This document shows positions 52,480 through 61,829 of a stretch of DNA of 64,000 bases, in pieces. Positions within the stretch are counted from its first letter, which is position 1. Each line of letters begins with the position of its first letter. A program made the translations under genes and the position numbers. Below the pieces are notes generated by a model. It did not search any database. It was given only the letters and a program-made list of their open reading frames with translations, and was not told the DNA's origin. Origin of the DNA: Paraburkholderia sp. (lineage in GTDB: Bacteria; Pseudomonadota; Gammaproteobacteria; Burkholderiales; Burkholderiaceae); contig NZ_JAPWKB010000019.1 in the NCBI RefSeq assembly GCF_028283785.1, forward strand, positions 330,001-394,000, written 5' to 3'.

Positions 52480-52747
52480 TTTGTTTGTTCTGGTTGCGTG
52501 TGAAATAATATGGGAAATAAAAGATGCCACTCGTATATAGCGCCCTCATATCCTTCAGCTACGGTGTGTTGCTTAGTCTCGAGTCGAACAGCCGAGCTTG
52601 TCGCGGCTCGCGATGCTAACTGTGGTGCTTCGCGCTTGCCACGACCGCTGTGTCCGCATGGGCATTTCAGCGCATTTCTTCACGGTGGTCGGAAACCGTT
52701 GGTAGCCCGTTTGCATCCTTACGCTAGTGCGCTAAATACTTCGTCAC
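52480..52747 (-). ncRNA. Candidate template RNA of the two-RT system
   Basis: Transcript predicted from the promoter at 52753-52781 towards the RT genes, up to about 270 nt. Visible stems on the minus strand are ACGGT/ACCGT (52683-52700), GTGG/CCAC (52624-52642) and AGCC/GGCT (52590-52608). A single-strand-like AAGCAACACACCG follows, with ACACAC at 52564-52569. As I recall, DRT3 RNAs supply an ACACAC template to the first RT. The end points are uncertain. Confidence 0.55.
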
Positions 52748-52752
52748 TCTTT

Positions 52753-52781
52753 AAAATATCAAACAATTGCAGCGAGTTCAA
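52753..52781 (-). promoter_or_regulatory. Sigma70-like promoter upstream of the RT operon
   Basis: On the minus strand TTGAAC (52781-52776), spacer of exactly 17 bases, TATTTT (52758-52753). The start would be near 52746, about 275 bases before the first RT gene. Confidence 0.6.
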
Positions 52782-53119
52782 TCCTGCTCGGAAAACCGAG
52801 GCGCGCATTCAAGCTTCGTTTCGACCGGCGTTCCTCGGGGCTTCGGACTTGGTTTAGAAAGTTTTTTATGTAAAGAGTGGGATTTTGGGTGGAAAATCGG
52901 TTTGGGTAGGTTTTTAGAGCAGGATGTGGTATGTCCGCATCTGTGGCGTGCCTCAGCCAATGCTGAGCACATGATTGTCGATGCGGCTTCTCGAGCGTAG
53001 AAAAATGGGTTTGTCCCACAGAATTGAAGTTTATTTGATATCACATCAAAAAAGCTGGCCTGAGTGGCCCAGTGGGGAATCGAACTGATTGCCGCTGGAT
53101 ATCAGACGAAATGGTCGCC
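52782..53119. other. Right flank of the accessory region
   Basis: 338 bases without a gene. Short open frames on both strands look spurious. TGGCCCAGTGGGGAATCGAAC at 53066-53086 resembles the complement of a tRNA 3' end, but no full tRNA can be folded. Core-like composition resumes at the next gene. Confidence 0.45.
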
Positions 53120-53743
53120 TCAATGCGGCAACCTCACATCCAACCTAAAAGTAACGAGCCGCGCCAACAAAATAAACCCCGCAGCCGCCATCACCGAGTA
53201 AACCGTATCGAACGCCACATAATCCAGCCCGACATAAACCCAGCACCCGACAAACGCGCACGTCGCATAAGGCCGTGAGTCCCGCAAAATCAGCGGCACC
53301 TCATTACACAGCACGTCGCGAATCACGCCGCCAAACACGCCGGTAATCACCCCAAGCATCACCGCCGTGAATCGAGGCATCTGCGCATCCAGCGCCAGCG
53401 ACGTCCCCGAAATCGAAAACAGTCCCAGCCCGATCGCGTCCGCGACCAGTAACACGCGATTCGACAGCACCCGCGACGTCGCCTTCAGCACGGTCGGCGC
53501 AAACAGCGCCAGCGCAAAAATCGCGAGCATATAACCCTGATGCTCGACCCAATAGAACGGCCGACGCTCCAGCAAAATATCGCGCATCGTCCCGCCGCCG
53601 AACGCAGTCGCCATCGCGACCAGAAACGTGCCGACGGCATCGAGCCGCCGCGTCCGCGCTTCGATCAGGCCGGAAATCGCATACGCAAAAATGGCCAGCG
53701 CCTCCATGATGGTCAGCGCCAGCGTCAATCGAGGATGAATCAA
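53120..53743 (-). CDS. TRIC/YicG-family membrane protein
   Basis: Inner-membrane protein of 207 residues with seven predicted helices in two UPF0126 repeats. Each repeat has the glycine-rich kink and acidic motif: AFGGGTMRDILLERRPFYW near residue 46 and VFGGVIRDVLCNEVPLILR near 138. The family contains prokaryotic trimeric intracellular cation channels; monovalent cation conduction is the likely activity. The gene borders the accessory region. Confidence 0.88.
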   Translation of the reverse strand: MIHPRLTLALTIMEALAIFAYAISGLIEARTRRLDAVGTFLVAMATAFGGGTMRDILLERRPFYWVEHQGYMLAIFALALFAPTVLKATSRVLSNRVLLVADAIGLGLFSISGTSLALDAQMPRFTAVMLGVITGVFGGVIRDVLCNEVPLILRDSRPYATCAFVGCWVYVGLDYVAFDTVYSVMAAAGFILLARLVTFRLDVRLPH

Positions 53744-53761
53744 GGGAACCTCGCCGCGAAA

Positions 53762-54541
53762 TCAGTCTTGAGGATGCGACGCCGGATGCGCATGCGGATG
53801 CGGATGCGCGCCGGGTTGCAACAACACCAGCACCGCGCCCGCGCCGCCGTCATGCGCGCGCGCCTGGCAAAACGCGATCACTTCTTCCTTCTGCACCAGC
53901 CACGCACGCACTTTGCCCTTCAGCACCGGCTCCTTGCCGATCGATCCGAGCCCCTTGCCGTGAATCACGCGCAAACAACGCAGCCCGCGCTTCACCGATT
54001 CGCGGATGAACTCCGCCAGCGCCTCGCGCGCTTCGTCACGACGCATGCCGTGCAGATCCAGTTGCGCCTGCACGATCCACGTGCCGCTGCGCAGCTTGCG
54101 CACCACGCCCTGACCGATGCCGGGACGGTGGTAATAGAGGGTTTCGTCGGTGTCGAGCAGGATCTCGGGATCGTATTCGTCGGAGATCGCTTCGTGCAGC
54201 ACCGCTTCTTCGTCGCGTTGCGTCTGGACGGGCAGCGTCGATGGCGGCGTGCGAACCGGTGGCACGCGCGGCGGTGCGACCAGCGGTGCCACGGCGCCAA
54301 TCTCGCGGCGGAACAGATCGGCGTCGGCGGTGGCTTCGCGCTGTGCCTGCACGGCCACCGCTTTCGCTACCTCGCGACGCTTCGTGTCGACCTTCAACGC
54401 ATCGCGCAACGCGCCGAGTCCGGCAAGACCGGCTTTCGGATCGACGGTCGGCGCGGCGGCGGCCGGTGCGGCCACGGGCGCGGCAGGCTTCGCGGCCTGG
54501 CGGCGCTTCGGTTCGGCAGGGTGGGGCAGATTCTTCGGCAT
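53762..54541 (-). CDS. Smr-domain protein
   Basis: 259 residues. The first 100 are Ala/Pro/Lys-rich and charged; the last 100 form a small MutS-related (Smr) domain, with LDLHGMRRDEAREAL near residue 170, RVIHGKGLGS near 200 and the C-terminal HDGGAGAVLVLL. Smr domains are DNA or RNA nucleases or nickases. The start is MPKNLPHPAEP at 54541. It lies 18 bases after the stop-side neighbour in the same direction, so the two could be cotranscribed. Confidence 0.87.
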   Translation of the reverse strand: MPKNLPHPAEPKRRQAAKPAAPVAAPAAAAPTVDPKAGLAGLGALRDALKVDTKRREVAKAVAVQAQREATADADLFRREIGAVAPLVAPPRVPPVRTPPSTLPVQTQRDEEAVLHEAISDEYDPEILLDTDETLYYHRPGIGQGVVRKLRSGTWIVQAQLDLHGMRRDEAREALAEFIRESVKRGLRCLRVIHGKGLGSIGKEPVLKGKVRAWLVQKEEVIAFCQARAHDGGAGAVLVLLQPGAHPHPHAHPASHPQD

Positions 54542-54700
54542 GGCGTGAGACGGGCGGATTAAAACTGCGTGAGTGACCTTGAACGTCATACACGACAAGA
54601 ACGCTTCGTGCATCGGTCACGCGGAAAAGACATCGTCGGCGCGCGGTTATGTGTCGCCGTGCGTCGTCGGCTTCAGCGCGCACGGGACGTCGCAAAATGC

Positions 54701-54731
54701 AAAAAGGGCCGCTGGCGTGTCGCCGCGGCCC
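54701..54731 (-). terminator. Intrinsic terminator after trxB
   Basis: GGGCCGC / GCGGCCC hairpin (54706-54731) followed on the minus strand by TTTTT, about 65 bases after the trxB stop. Confidence 0.83.
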
Positions 54732-54796
54732 TCTTCGGGTCGATGGTGCGAAACGGCGTCCGGGACGATGCCCGAACGCTATTTTACCGGTCCGTT

Positions 54797-55795
54797 TTAA
54801 CGATCGGCTTCGGCGCTCATTGCGTGGTCGCCGGCCATTTCGTCGATCGTTTCCAGATAGCGCTGCGCGTCGAGCGCGGCCATACAGCCCGTGCCGGCGC
54901 TGGTGATGGCCTGACGGTAGATGTGATCCTGCACGTCGCCCGCGGCGAACACGCCCGCGATGCTGGTGCCGGTTGCATTGCCGGTCAGACCGCCGTTGGT
55001 GATGATGTAGCCGTTCTTCATCTCCAGCTGGCCAGCGAAAATGTCCGTGTTCGGCTTGTGGCCGATCGCGACGAACAGACCTTGCAGCGCGAGGTCAGTG
55101 GTTTCGCCGCTGTCCTTGTGCTTGATGCGCAGACCGGTCACGCCGGAATCGTCGCCGGTGACTTCGTCGAGCACGTGATTCCACTTGATCTCGACGACGC
55201 CTTCTTTTTCTTTCGCCAGCAAACGGTCGATCAGGATCGGCTCCGCGCGGAATTTGTCGCGGCGGTGGATGACCGTCACTTTCTTCGCGATGCCGGACAG
55301 ATACAGCGCTTCTTCGACCGCCGTATTGCCGCCGCCGATCACGGCCACGTGCTGGTTGCGGTAGAAGAAACCGTCGCACGTGGCGCACGCGGACACGCCC
55401 TTGCCCATGAACGCTTCTTCCGACGGCATGCCGAGATACTGCGCCGACGCGCCCGTCGCGATGATCAGCGAGTCGCACGTGTATTCGCCCGAATCGCCGA
55501 TCAGACGGATGGGCTTTTCGGTCAGCTTGGCCGTGTGAATGTGGTCGAAGATGATTTCCGTGTTGAAGCGCTCTGCGTGCTCCTGGAAACGGGCCATCAG
55601 TTCCGGGCCTTGCACGCCTTTCGCGTCGGCCGGCCAGTTTTCCACGTCGGTGGTGGTCATCAGCTGGCCGCCTTGCGCGAGGCCCGTGATCATCACCGGC
55701 GCCAGATTGGCGCGCGCAGCGTAGACGGCAGCCGTGTAACCGGCAGGGCCGGAACCGAGAATCAGAACCTTGGCGTGTTTGGTGATAGCGGGCAT
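54797..55795 (-). CDS. trxB: Thioredoxin reductase
   Basis: Flavoprotein that reduces thioredoxin with NADPH, 332 residues. FAD motif LILGSGPAGYTAAVYAARA near residue 11, redox-active SACATCDGF with C137 and C140, NADPH motif VIGGGNTAVEEAL near 155, and the C-terminal GVFAAGDVQDHIYRQAITSAGTG. Divergent from ftsK. Confidence 0.96.
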   Translation of the reverse strand: MPAITKHAKVLILGSGPAGYTAAVYAARANLAPVMITGLAQGGQLMTTTDVENWPADAKGVQGPELMARFQEHAERFNTEIIFDHIHTAKLTEKPIRLIGDSGEYTCDSLIIATGASAQYLGMPSEEAFMGKGVSACATCDGFFYRNQHVAVIGGGNTAVEEALYLSGIAKKVTVIHRRDKFRAEPILIDRLLAKEKEGVVEIKWNHVLDEVTGDDSGVTGLRIKHKDSGETTDLALQGLFVAIGHKPNTDIFAGQLEMKNGYIITNGGLTGNATGTSIAGVFAAGDVQDHIYRQAITSAGTGCMAALDAQRYLETIDEMAGDHAMSAEADR

Positions 55796-56144
55796 GATCG
55801 AAATCCGTAAAAAGGCGCCGGACTCGCTGTGGCGAGGCCGCGCAGTTTCAGCCAGAACTCGGGCTGAACCAGTAGATGGGTATCAGCCGAGCATTATAAA
55901 GGGCGGGGCGCAGGGCTGCTCCATGAGGCTTTCTCATCGCGGCGATAGCGTTAACTCACAACGCGGTCCCACCGGCTCTCCGTTTGGGTTTGCGGGCGGG
56001 TTTTCGTTCCCCGTTTTCAGTTACCGTCATTTACAGCCTCCGCCACAACACTGCGTTTACAATAGCCCGCAACAAGTTGGACCAAAAAGCTGGATCAAGG
56101 CAGGATCAAAAGCCGCACGAGCAACGGGCCACGCAACAGGATCA
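55796..56144. other. Divergent intergenic region between trxB and ftsK
   Basis: 349 bases. It must hold the promoters of both genes, but I see no pair of elements strong enough to name. The ftsK frame is open upstream through it; the composition (CAACAAGTTGG..., frequent Ser/Gln codons) does not look coding. Confidence 0.5.
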
Positions 56145-58466
56145 ATGGCAAAAGCACCTTATTCCCCGAGCGCGCAGGCATTGCCGCACCGCATGTCGCG
56201 CCTGTTCACCGAAATCCGCTGGATTTTGCAGGTCGCGCTCGGCGTGTTCCTGCTGATGGCGCTGGTTAGCTACAGCCGCCGCGATCCCAGCTGGACGCAC
56301 GCCGCGCAGGTCGATCACATCGCCAACTGGGCGGGCCGCGTCGGCGCGTGGACATCCGATATTCTCCTTTTGCTGTTCGGGCTGTCCGCCTACTGGTGGG
56401 TGGTCGTACTGGTCCGGCGCATCTCCGCCAACTACCGCCGCATCACGCGCCACGAGGCGCTCCCCGACGACGAAGACAAGCCGCGCGACACCACCTGGCT
56501 CGCCGAAGTGTTCGCGTTCGTGCTGGTGCTGCTCGCGTGCGACGGCATCGAGGCCATGCGGATGTGGTCGCTGAAAGTGCAGTTGCCGCGCGCGCCGGGT
56601 GGCGTGATCGGCGAAGCGGTCGCGAAGGGCATGACGCATGCGCTCGGCTTTACCGGCGGCACGCTCGCGCTGCTGATCCTGCTCGCCATCGGGTTGTCGC
56701 TGTATTTCCGGTTTTCGTGGCTGTCGGTGTGCGAGAAGGTCGGCGAATCGATCATCAACGCCGTCACGCTCGCGAAGCTGCGCCGCGAGGCCGGCCGCGA
56801 CCGCAAACTCGGCGAAGCGGCCGCCGTCAAACGCGAAGGCAAGGTCGAAAAAGGCCGCGTACGGATCGAAGAACACGAGCCGGTCATCATCGTGCCGCCC
56901 GTCACGAAGCCGGAGAAATCGGAGCGCGTCGAGAAAGAACGCCAGGTGCCGCTGTTCACGGACCTGCCCGGTGATTCCAAATTGCCGCCCATTTCGCTGC
57001 TCGATCCCGCGCCCGCCGCGCAGGAAACCATTTCCGCCGACACGCTCGAATTCACGTCCCGCCTGATCGAAAAGAAGCTGAAGGATTTCGGCGTCGAGGT
57101 CAGCGTGGTTGCCGCGTATCCGGGGCCGGTCGTCACGCGCTACGAGATCGAACCCGCCACCGGCGTGAAGGGCAGCCAGATCGTCGGGCTCGCGAAAGAT
57201 CTGGCGCGTTCGCTGTCGCTGGTGTCGATCCGCGTCGTGGAGACGATTCCGGGCAAAAATTTCATGGCGCTGGAGTTGCCGAACCAGCGTCGCCAGACGG
57301 TCAGCCTGTCGGAAATTCTCGGCTCGGCGGTCTATGCGGACGCCGCTTCGCCGCTGACGATGGGCCTCGGCAAGGATATCGGCGGCAAGCCGGTCTGCGC
57401 CGATCTCGCGAAGATGCCGCACTTGCTGGTCGCCGGTACGACGGGCTCGGGCAAGTCGGTCGGCATCAACGCAATGATTCTGTCGTTGCTGTACAAGTCC
57501 AGCGCCGATCAGGTCCGCATGATCCTGATCGATCCGAAGATGCTCGAAATGAGCGTCTACGAAGGCATTCCGCATCTGTTGTGTCCGGTTGTCACGGATA
57601 TGCGTCAGGCCGGGCACGCGCTCAACTGGGCGGTGGCGGAGATGGAACGGCGCTACAAGCTGATGAGCAAGCTCGGCGTGCGCAATCTGGCGGGCTACAA
57701 CAACAAGATCGACGAAGCCGCGAAGCGCGACGAAAAGCTGCCGAATCCGTTCAGCCTGACGCCGGAAGAGCCGGAGCCGCTGCAACGTCTGCCGAATATC
57801 GTGATCGTCATCGACGAACTGGCCGACCTGATGATGGTGGTCGGCAAGAAGGTCGAAGAACTGATCGCGCGGATTGCGCAGAAGGCGCGCGCGGCCGGGC
57901 TGCACCTGATTCTCGCCACGCAGCGTCCTTCCGTCGATGTGATTACCGGCCTGATCAAGGCTAACGTGCCGACCCGGATGGCGTTCCAGGTGTCGTCCAA
58001 AATCGACTCGCGCACGATTCTCGACCAGATGGGCGCGGAATCGCTGCTCGGCATGGGCGACATGCTGTACCTGCCGCCGGGTAGCGGCATACCGGTCCGC
58101 GTGCACGGCGCGTTCGTCTCCGATGAAGAAGTGCATCGTGTCGTCGACAAGCTCAAGGAGCAGGGCGAGCCGAATTACATCGAAGGCATTCTCGAAGGCG
58201 GCGTGACAGGCGAAGGCGACGAAGCCGGCGAAGGTGCGGCGGGAACCGGCGCGGGTGGCGGCGAGTCCGATCCTCTATACGATCAGGCGGTCGAGGTGGT
58301 GATCAAGAATCGCCGCGCGTCGATTTCGCTGGTGCAGCGGCATTTGCGGATCGGCTACAACCGCGCGGCGCGGCTGCTGGAGCAGATGGAACAGTCGGGG
58401 CTGGTATCGACGATGTCGTCGAGCGGCAACCGCGAAATTCTCGCGCCGGCCCGCGAGGCCGAATAA
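56145..58466 (+). CDS. ftsK: DNA translocase FtsK
   Basis: Division-septum DNA pump that resolves chromosome dimers, 773 residues. Four membrane helices in the first 190 residues, a short charged linker, then the motor: Walker A AGTTGSGKSVGINAMI near residue 430, IDPKMLEMSVYEGIPHLLCPVVTDM and Walker B VIVIDELADLMMVVGKKVEE near 550. The C-terminal winged-helix gamma domain (DPLYDQAVEVVIKNRRASISLVQRHLRIGYNRAARLLE) reads KOPS. I chose MAKAPYSPS at 56145 with AGGA upstream. Confidence 0.95.
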   Translation: MAKAPYSPSAQALPHRMSRLFTEIRWILQVALGVFLLMALVSYSRRDPSWTHAAQVDHIANWAGRVGAWTSDILLLLFGLSAYWWVVVLVRRISANYRRITRHEALPDDEDKPRDTTWLAEVFAFVLVLLACDGIEAMRMWSLKVQLPRAPGGVIGEAVAKGMTHALGFTGGTLALLILLAIGLSLYFRFSWLSVCEKVGESIINAVTLAKLRREAGRDRKLGEAAAVKREGKVEKGRVRIEEHEPVIIVPPVTKPEKSERVEKERQVPLFTDLPGDSKLPPISLLDPAPAAQETISADTLEFTSRLIEKKLKDFGVEVSVVAAYPGPVVTRYEIEPATGVKGSQIVGLAKDLARSLSLVSIRVVETIPGKNFMALELPNQRRQTVSLSEILGSAVYADAASPLTMGLGKDIGGKPVCADLAKMPHLLVAGTTGSGKSVGINAMILSLLYKSSADQVRMILIDPKMLEMSVYEGIPHLLCPVVTDMRQAGHALNWAVAEMERRYKLMSKLGVRNLAGYNNKIDEAAKRDEKLPNPFSLTPEEPEPLQRLPNIVIVIDELADLMMVVGKKVEELIARIAQKARAAGLHLILATQRPSVDVITGLIKANVPTRMAFQVSSKIDSRTILDQMGAESLLGMGDMLYLPPGSGIPVRVHGAFVSDEEVHRVVDKLKEQGEPNYIEGILEGGVTGEGDEAGEGAAGTGAGGGESDPLYDQAVEVVIKNRRASISLVQRHLRIGYNRAARLLEQMEQSGLVSTMSSSGNREILAPAREAE

Positions 58467-58562
58467 AACGCGCATCGCTTTCGACAGGGCGCGGCGCGGG
58501 TCGCCCGCCGCCCGTTCGTCTTCACACTTTCCTATTTAGCGTTGTTTTTCACGGAGATCGAT

Positions 58563-59261
58563 ATGCAGCTTAACGCCGGGCACACTGCCCGCCACTCTGG
58601 CCGGTTCGGTCAACTGGTTCGGGTGCTCGCAGTCGGCGCGTCGATGCTGGTTGCGTCGCAGGCGTTCGCAAGCGGCACCGAGCAATTGAAGGCGTTCGTC
58701 GCGCAGGTGAAGTCCGCGCGCGGCAATTTCGTGCAGCAGGAAGTGCGCGCGCCGAGCAAGCCCGCCAGCGGCAGCGACGCCACGCCGATGATGAAGTCCA
58801 CGGGCACGTCGAGCGGAACCTTCGTGTTTGCGCGTCCGGGTAAATTCATCTGGTCGTACGAGAAGCCTTACAGCCAACTGCTTCAGGCCGACGGCGACAA
58901 GCTCTACGTGTACGACAAGGATCTGAATCAGGTGACGGTGCGTGCTCTTGGCGGCGCGTTGGGCGCGAGCCCGGCTGCGATCCTGTTCGGCAGCAACGAC
59001 CTCGACAAGAATTTCACGCTGAAGGATGCAGGCGTGAAGGCCGGCATCGACTGGCTGGAGTTGACGCCGAAAGCGAAGGACACGCAGTTCCAGAAAGTGG
59101 GTATCGGCTTCAAGGACGGCAATCTCCAGGCGATGGAATTGCATGACGTGTTCGGCAACGTCACGCTGCTGACGTTCTCGAACATTCAGAAGAACCCGCC
59201 GTTGGGCGCGGATGCGTTCAAGTTCACGGTGCCGAAGGGCGCGGACGTGATCAACGGTTGA
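58563..59261 (+). CDS. lolA: Outer-membrane lipoprotein carrier LolA
   Basis: Periplasmic chaperone that carries lipoproteins from LolCDE to LolB, 232 residues. Signal peptide LVRVLAVGASMLVASQAFA, then the Lol fold with KSARGNFVQQEV, GTFVFARPGKFIWSYEKPYSQLLQADGDKLYVYDKDLNQVTV and LTFSNIQKNPPLGADAFKFTVPKGADVI. Start at 58563; the frame is open a little upstream. It lies between ftsK and rarA as in other Burkholderia. Confidence 0.95.
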   Translation: MQLNAGHTARHSGRFGQLVRVLAVGASMLVASQAFASGTEQLKAFVAQVKSARGNFVQQEVRAPSKPASGSDATPMMKSTGTSSGTFVFARPGKFIWSYEKPYSQLLQADGDKLYVYDKDLNQVTVRALGGALGASPAAILFGSNDLDKNFTLKDAGVKAGIDWLELTPKAKDTQFQKVGIGFKDGNLQAMELHDVFGNVTLLTFSNIQKNPPLGADAFKFTVPKGADVING

Positions 59262-59293
59262 GCGTGCGATCGCGGCGATGTGATGCTGGATGA

Positions 59294-59325
59294 AAAAACG
59301 GCCCGCGTTTAACGCGGGCCGTTTT
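59294..59325 (+). terminator. Intrinsic terminator after lolA
   Basis: ACGGCCCGCG / CGCGGGCCGT hairpin with A-run before and TTTT after, usable in both directions; the convergent toxin gene ends at 59343. Confidence 0.87.
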
Positions 59326-59342
59326 GCATTCGCATCCGGTAT

Positions 59343-59777
59343 TCAAGCCGAAGCGACAAACGTCAGCGGCTTGATCTTCAACCGTTTTGCACCGCGCGCA
59401 AGCTGGTTGTCGAGCGTGGCGATGGACCGTGCGCCTGCCACCCGTTCGGCGGCAAGATGCAAGGCATCGCCCGCGCGCAAGCCGGCCGCGGCGTTCCGGG
59501 TGAGCTTGGCGGCTTGATGGAAGTCTTGCTGTTCAAGCGGCAACAGTCGCAGGTCATTCGCACAAAGCCGTTCGAACGCGCCCCATGCCGACGCACCCTG
59601 GCCCGCCGAAATCTGCTGGGCGCGTTGCTTGATGCCAAGCGCGCTCGCAAACTCGGTCACGCACCATGCCGCCGATCCCAGCTCTTCCGTGCATGCCGCA
59701 TACCAGTTGGCGACCGCGCGACTCATCGGCTCGTTGACGAAAAGCGCGACCAGCACGCTTGTGTCGACGTACACCAT
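59343..59777 (-). CDS. vapC: PIN-domain toxin (VapC type)
   Basis: 144 residues, PIN nuclease fold with the acidic residues expected at MVYVDTSVLVALF (D4), CVTEFASALG (Glu near 38), LRAGDALHLAAE (Asp near 96) and ATLDNQLARGA (Asp near 117). Probably a tRNA- or mRNA-cleaving toxin. Its ATG shares one base with the antitoxin stop (TGATG). The frame is open upstream, but the coupling fixes the start at 59777. Confidence 0.87.
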   Translation of the reverse strand: MVYVDTSVLVALFVNEPMSRAVANWYAACTEELGSAAWCVTEFASALGIKQRAQQISAGQGASAWGAFERLCANDLRLLPLEQQDFHQAAKLTRNAAAGLRAGDALHLAAERVAGARSIATLDNQLARGAKRLKIKPLTFVASA

Positions 59778-60022
59778 CAGTAACGCTCGCCTTGACGCAT
59801 GACCTCGACGACGGGTTCGGTCATGGGCATGGCTGCGCGGACCGTTTCCAGTTCTTGCGCGAACACGCCGCGATTCCATTCGGCGGAGCGGATATGAATG
59901 CCGCCGTCTACAGTCAGATTTGCTTGCACGGAATCTCCTTCCTTGATGTCAGGCCGACGCACGAACTCGGCGGGTAAGCGCAACGCGAGGCTGTTTCCCC
60001 ACTTCGCGACCTGTAGCTTCAT
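59777..60022 (-). CDS. vapB: AbrB/MazE-type antitoxin (VapB)
   Basis: 81 residues. The N-terminus MKLQVAKWGNSLALRLPAEFVRR is the swapped-hairpin DNA-binding domain of VapB/MazE antitoxins; the C-terminal 30 residues would wrap the toxin. It precedes vapC, as is typical. GAGGATC lies before the ATG. A palindrome in the promoter region suggests autoregulation. Confidence 0.87.
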   Translation of the reverse strand: MKLQVAKWGNSLALRLPAEFVRRPDIKEGDSVQANLTVDGGIHIRSAEWNRGVFAQELETVRAAMPMTEPVVEVMRQGERY

Positions 60023-60037
60023 ACGATCCTCATGGAT

Positions 60038-60051
60038 ATACGCTAGCGTAT
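60038..60051. promoter_or_regulatory. Probable VapBC operator
   Basis: Perfect 14-bp palindrome ATACGCTAGCGTAT, 16 bases upstream of the antitoxin start, in the position where the VapBC complex would block transcription. Confidence 0.6.
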
Positions 60052-60234
60052 CTACAGTCTAGCGCCGACGAGGATCTCTAAAACGGCGTTCGAGCCGTCG
60101 AAAACGTCATTTTTTGTCACGAGCGATGGATGGCCATACGGCCTTAGACCGCCCGGAATCTGTCCGTTGCCGTTCTCGTTCCTGCGCGGCCGTGCATCGA
60201 TCCGATGCACGCCTCACGTCTCACGTCTCACGCC

Positions 60235-61551
60235 TCACGCATACGCCGCGCGACGCCCCGACACCAGCGCCAGATAGCAGACAGCGCCGATCGCGAGCGA
60301 GGGCAGCGTCGCGCCGAGATTCGGCAGCCACGTATTGATGGCCTGATACGCGGCGATCCCGACCGCCCACGCGATAAACGCGCTGACATGCCAGCCGCCC
60401 GAATAGCCGTAGCGACCCCGCACGTCGGCGAGTACGGCCGCTTCGATCCGGCGCTTGCGCACGATGAAGTGATCCACCAGCACGACGCCGAACAGCGGCG
60501 CGAACACCGAGCCGATCAGCAGCAGGAAGTTCTGATACTTCGCCATCGGAATCGCGAGCGCAATCACCGTGCACAGCGCGCCGAATCCTGCCGACAGCCA
60601 CGGCACATTGCCGCGCGTCCAGAACGTGCCCGTCGATACGGCGGCCGAGTGAATGTCCGCGAACGCGTTGTCGATCTCGTCGATCAGGATCAGCAGCAGC
60701 GCAAGACCGCCGCCTGCCTGCGCGAGCGCACCCGTCAGCAGCGCATCGCCGCCACCGGCGGCCAGTCCGTATACCGCGCCCAGCGCATAGAACCAGATAT
60801 TCGCGATGCCGTAGCCGAGCAGCGTGCCACGGAAGGTATCGCCGGGGCGCTTGCCGAAACGGGTGTAATCGGCGATCAGCGGCAGCCACGACAAGGGCAT
60901 TGCGACCACCAGATCGATTGCGCCGCCGAACGACATCTCGCCCGTGCCCGGACGACGCATCATCGCTGCCAGGTCGTGATTCGACAGCAGGTTGTAGGTG
61001 AGCCACACCGCGCCCGCGAGCAGCAACCAGATGCCCCACGTGCGCAGAAAGCGCCGCACGAACGACAGCGGCCCGCTGATTGCGAGCAGCGTCGCGAGAA
61101 TGCCGAACACGATCGTCCACACCAGCGGCATCGACAGACCGAATGCCTGTTTGGCCAGCGCGTCCGCCGAATCGCGCATCACGATGACTTCGAACGAGCC
61201 CCAGCCGACCAGTTGCACGGCATTGAGCACAGCCGGCACCGACGCGCCGCGCACGCCCAGCGTGGGCCGCAACGACGACATCGCCGCGAGCCCCGTATCC
61301 GTGCCGATCACGCCCGCCAGCGCCAGCAGCACCACGCCGATCACACTGCCGATCGCGATGGCCGCGAGCGCGTGCGGCAACGACAGGCCCGGCACGAGCA
61401 ACGCGCCCGCCTGCGCGACCAGCAAGCCGATGCCGAGCGAGAACCAGAGCGCGAACGCGTCGCCGGTGCGGAATTCGCGACGCGAATCGGGCACCGGTGT
61501 AAGCGGCGCGTAAGTGGAACCGGCGTCGCCGGTGAGCGGATCGTTTGCCAT
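60235..61551 (-). CDS. NCS1-family cytosine/hydroxymethylpyrimidine permease (CytX-like)
   Basis: Membrane transporter of the nucleobase:cation symporter-1 family, 438 residues with about 12 helices. Features are LWFSLGIGLLVAQAGALLVPGLSLPHALAAI near the N-terminus, GVRGASVPAVLNAVQLVGWGSFEV near 100, and MPLSWLPLIADYTRFGKRPG near 220, the NCS1 substrate-site block. It most resembles CytX-type transporters, but no thiamine riboswitch is visible upstream, so cytosine or another pyrimidine is equally possible. Confidence 0.85.
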   Translation of the reverse strand: MANDPLTGDAGSTYAPLTPVPDSRREFRTGDAFALWFSLGIGLLVAQAGALLVPGLSLPHALAAIAIGSVIGVVLLALAGVIGTDTGLAAMSSLRPTLGVRGASVPAVLNAVQLVGWGSFEVIVMRDSADALAKQAFGLSMPLVWTIVFGILATLLAISGPLSFVRRFLRTWGIWLLLAGAVWLTYNLLSNHDLAAMMRRPGTGEMSFGGAIDLVVAMPLSWLPLIADYTRFGKRPGDTFRGTLLGYGIANIWFYALGAVYGLAAGGGDALLTGALAQAGGGLALLLILIDEIDNAFADIHSAAVSTGTFWTRGNVPWLSAGFGALCTVIALAIPMAKYQNFLLLIGSVFAPLFGVVLVDHFIVRKRRIEAAVLADVRGRYGYSGGWHVSAFIAWAVGIAAYQAINTWLPNLGATLPSLAIGAVCYLALVSGRRAAYA

Positions 61552-61829
61552 CTGATGTCGTTCCTGTCCGTGTTGCTGGATGTTGTTGTCTGTTTGGGTG
61601 TGCGGTGTGCTGCGCGGTTTAGCGACGATAGCCAGGAGTCTAGCCGCGGTTTGCCCGCTCGCGACGGTTTCGACTGCGCGTTAGCCATTCGGCCAGGGCT
61701 CGCGCTGCCGCGCCGGCTGTCATAATGCATGACCTGATGCGGCGTCTGCGTCACGCTTCCGTTCGAGTCGTTCGAACCAAGGCGAGCCCGCCAGCCGATC
61801 CGCAACGCCGAGATTATCGCCAAAACGCC

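Noticed and set aside
56142..58136. 664-codon frame opposite ftsK
   Set aside because: Antisense of a conserved gene; no ribosome site or domain.
61552..61829. Thiamine riboswitch upstream of the CytX-like permease
   Set aside because: No CTGAGA or other conserved THI-box element was found.
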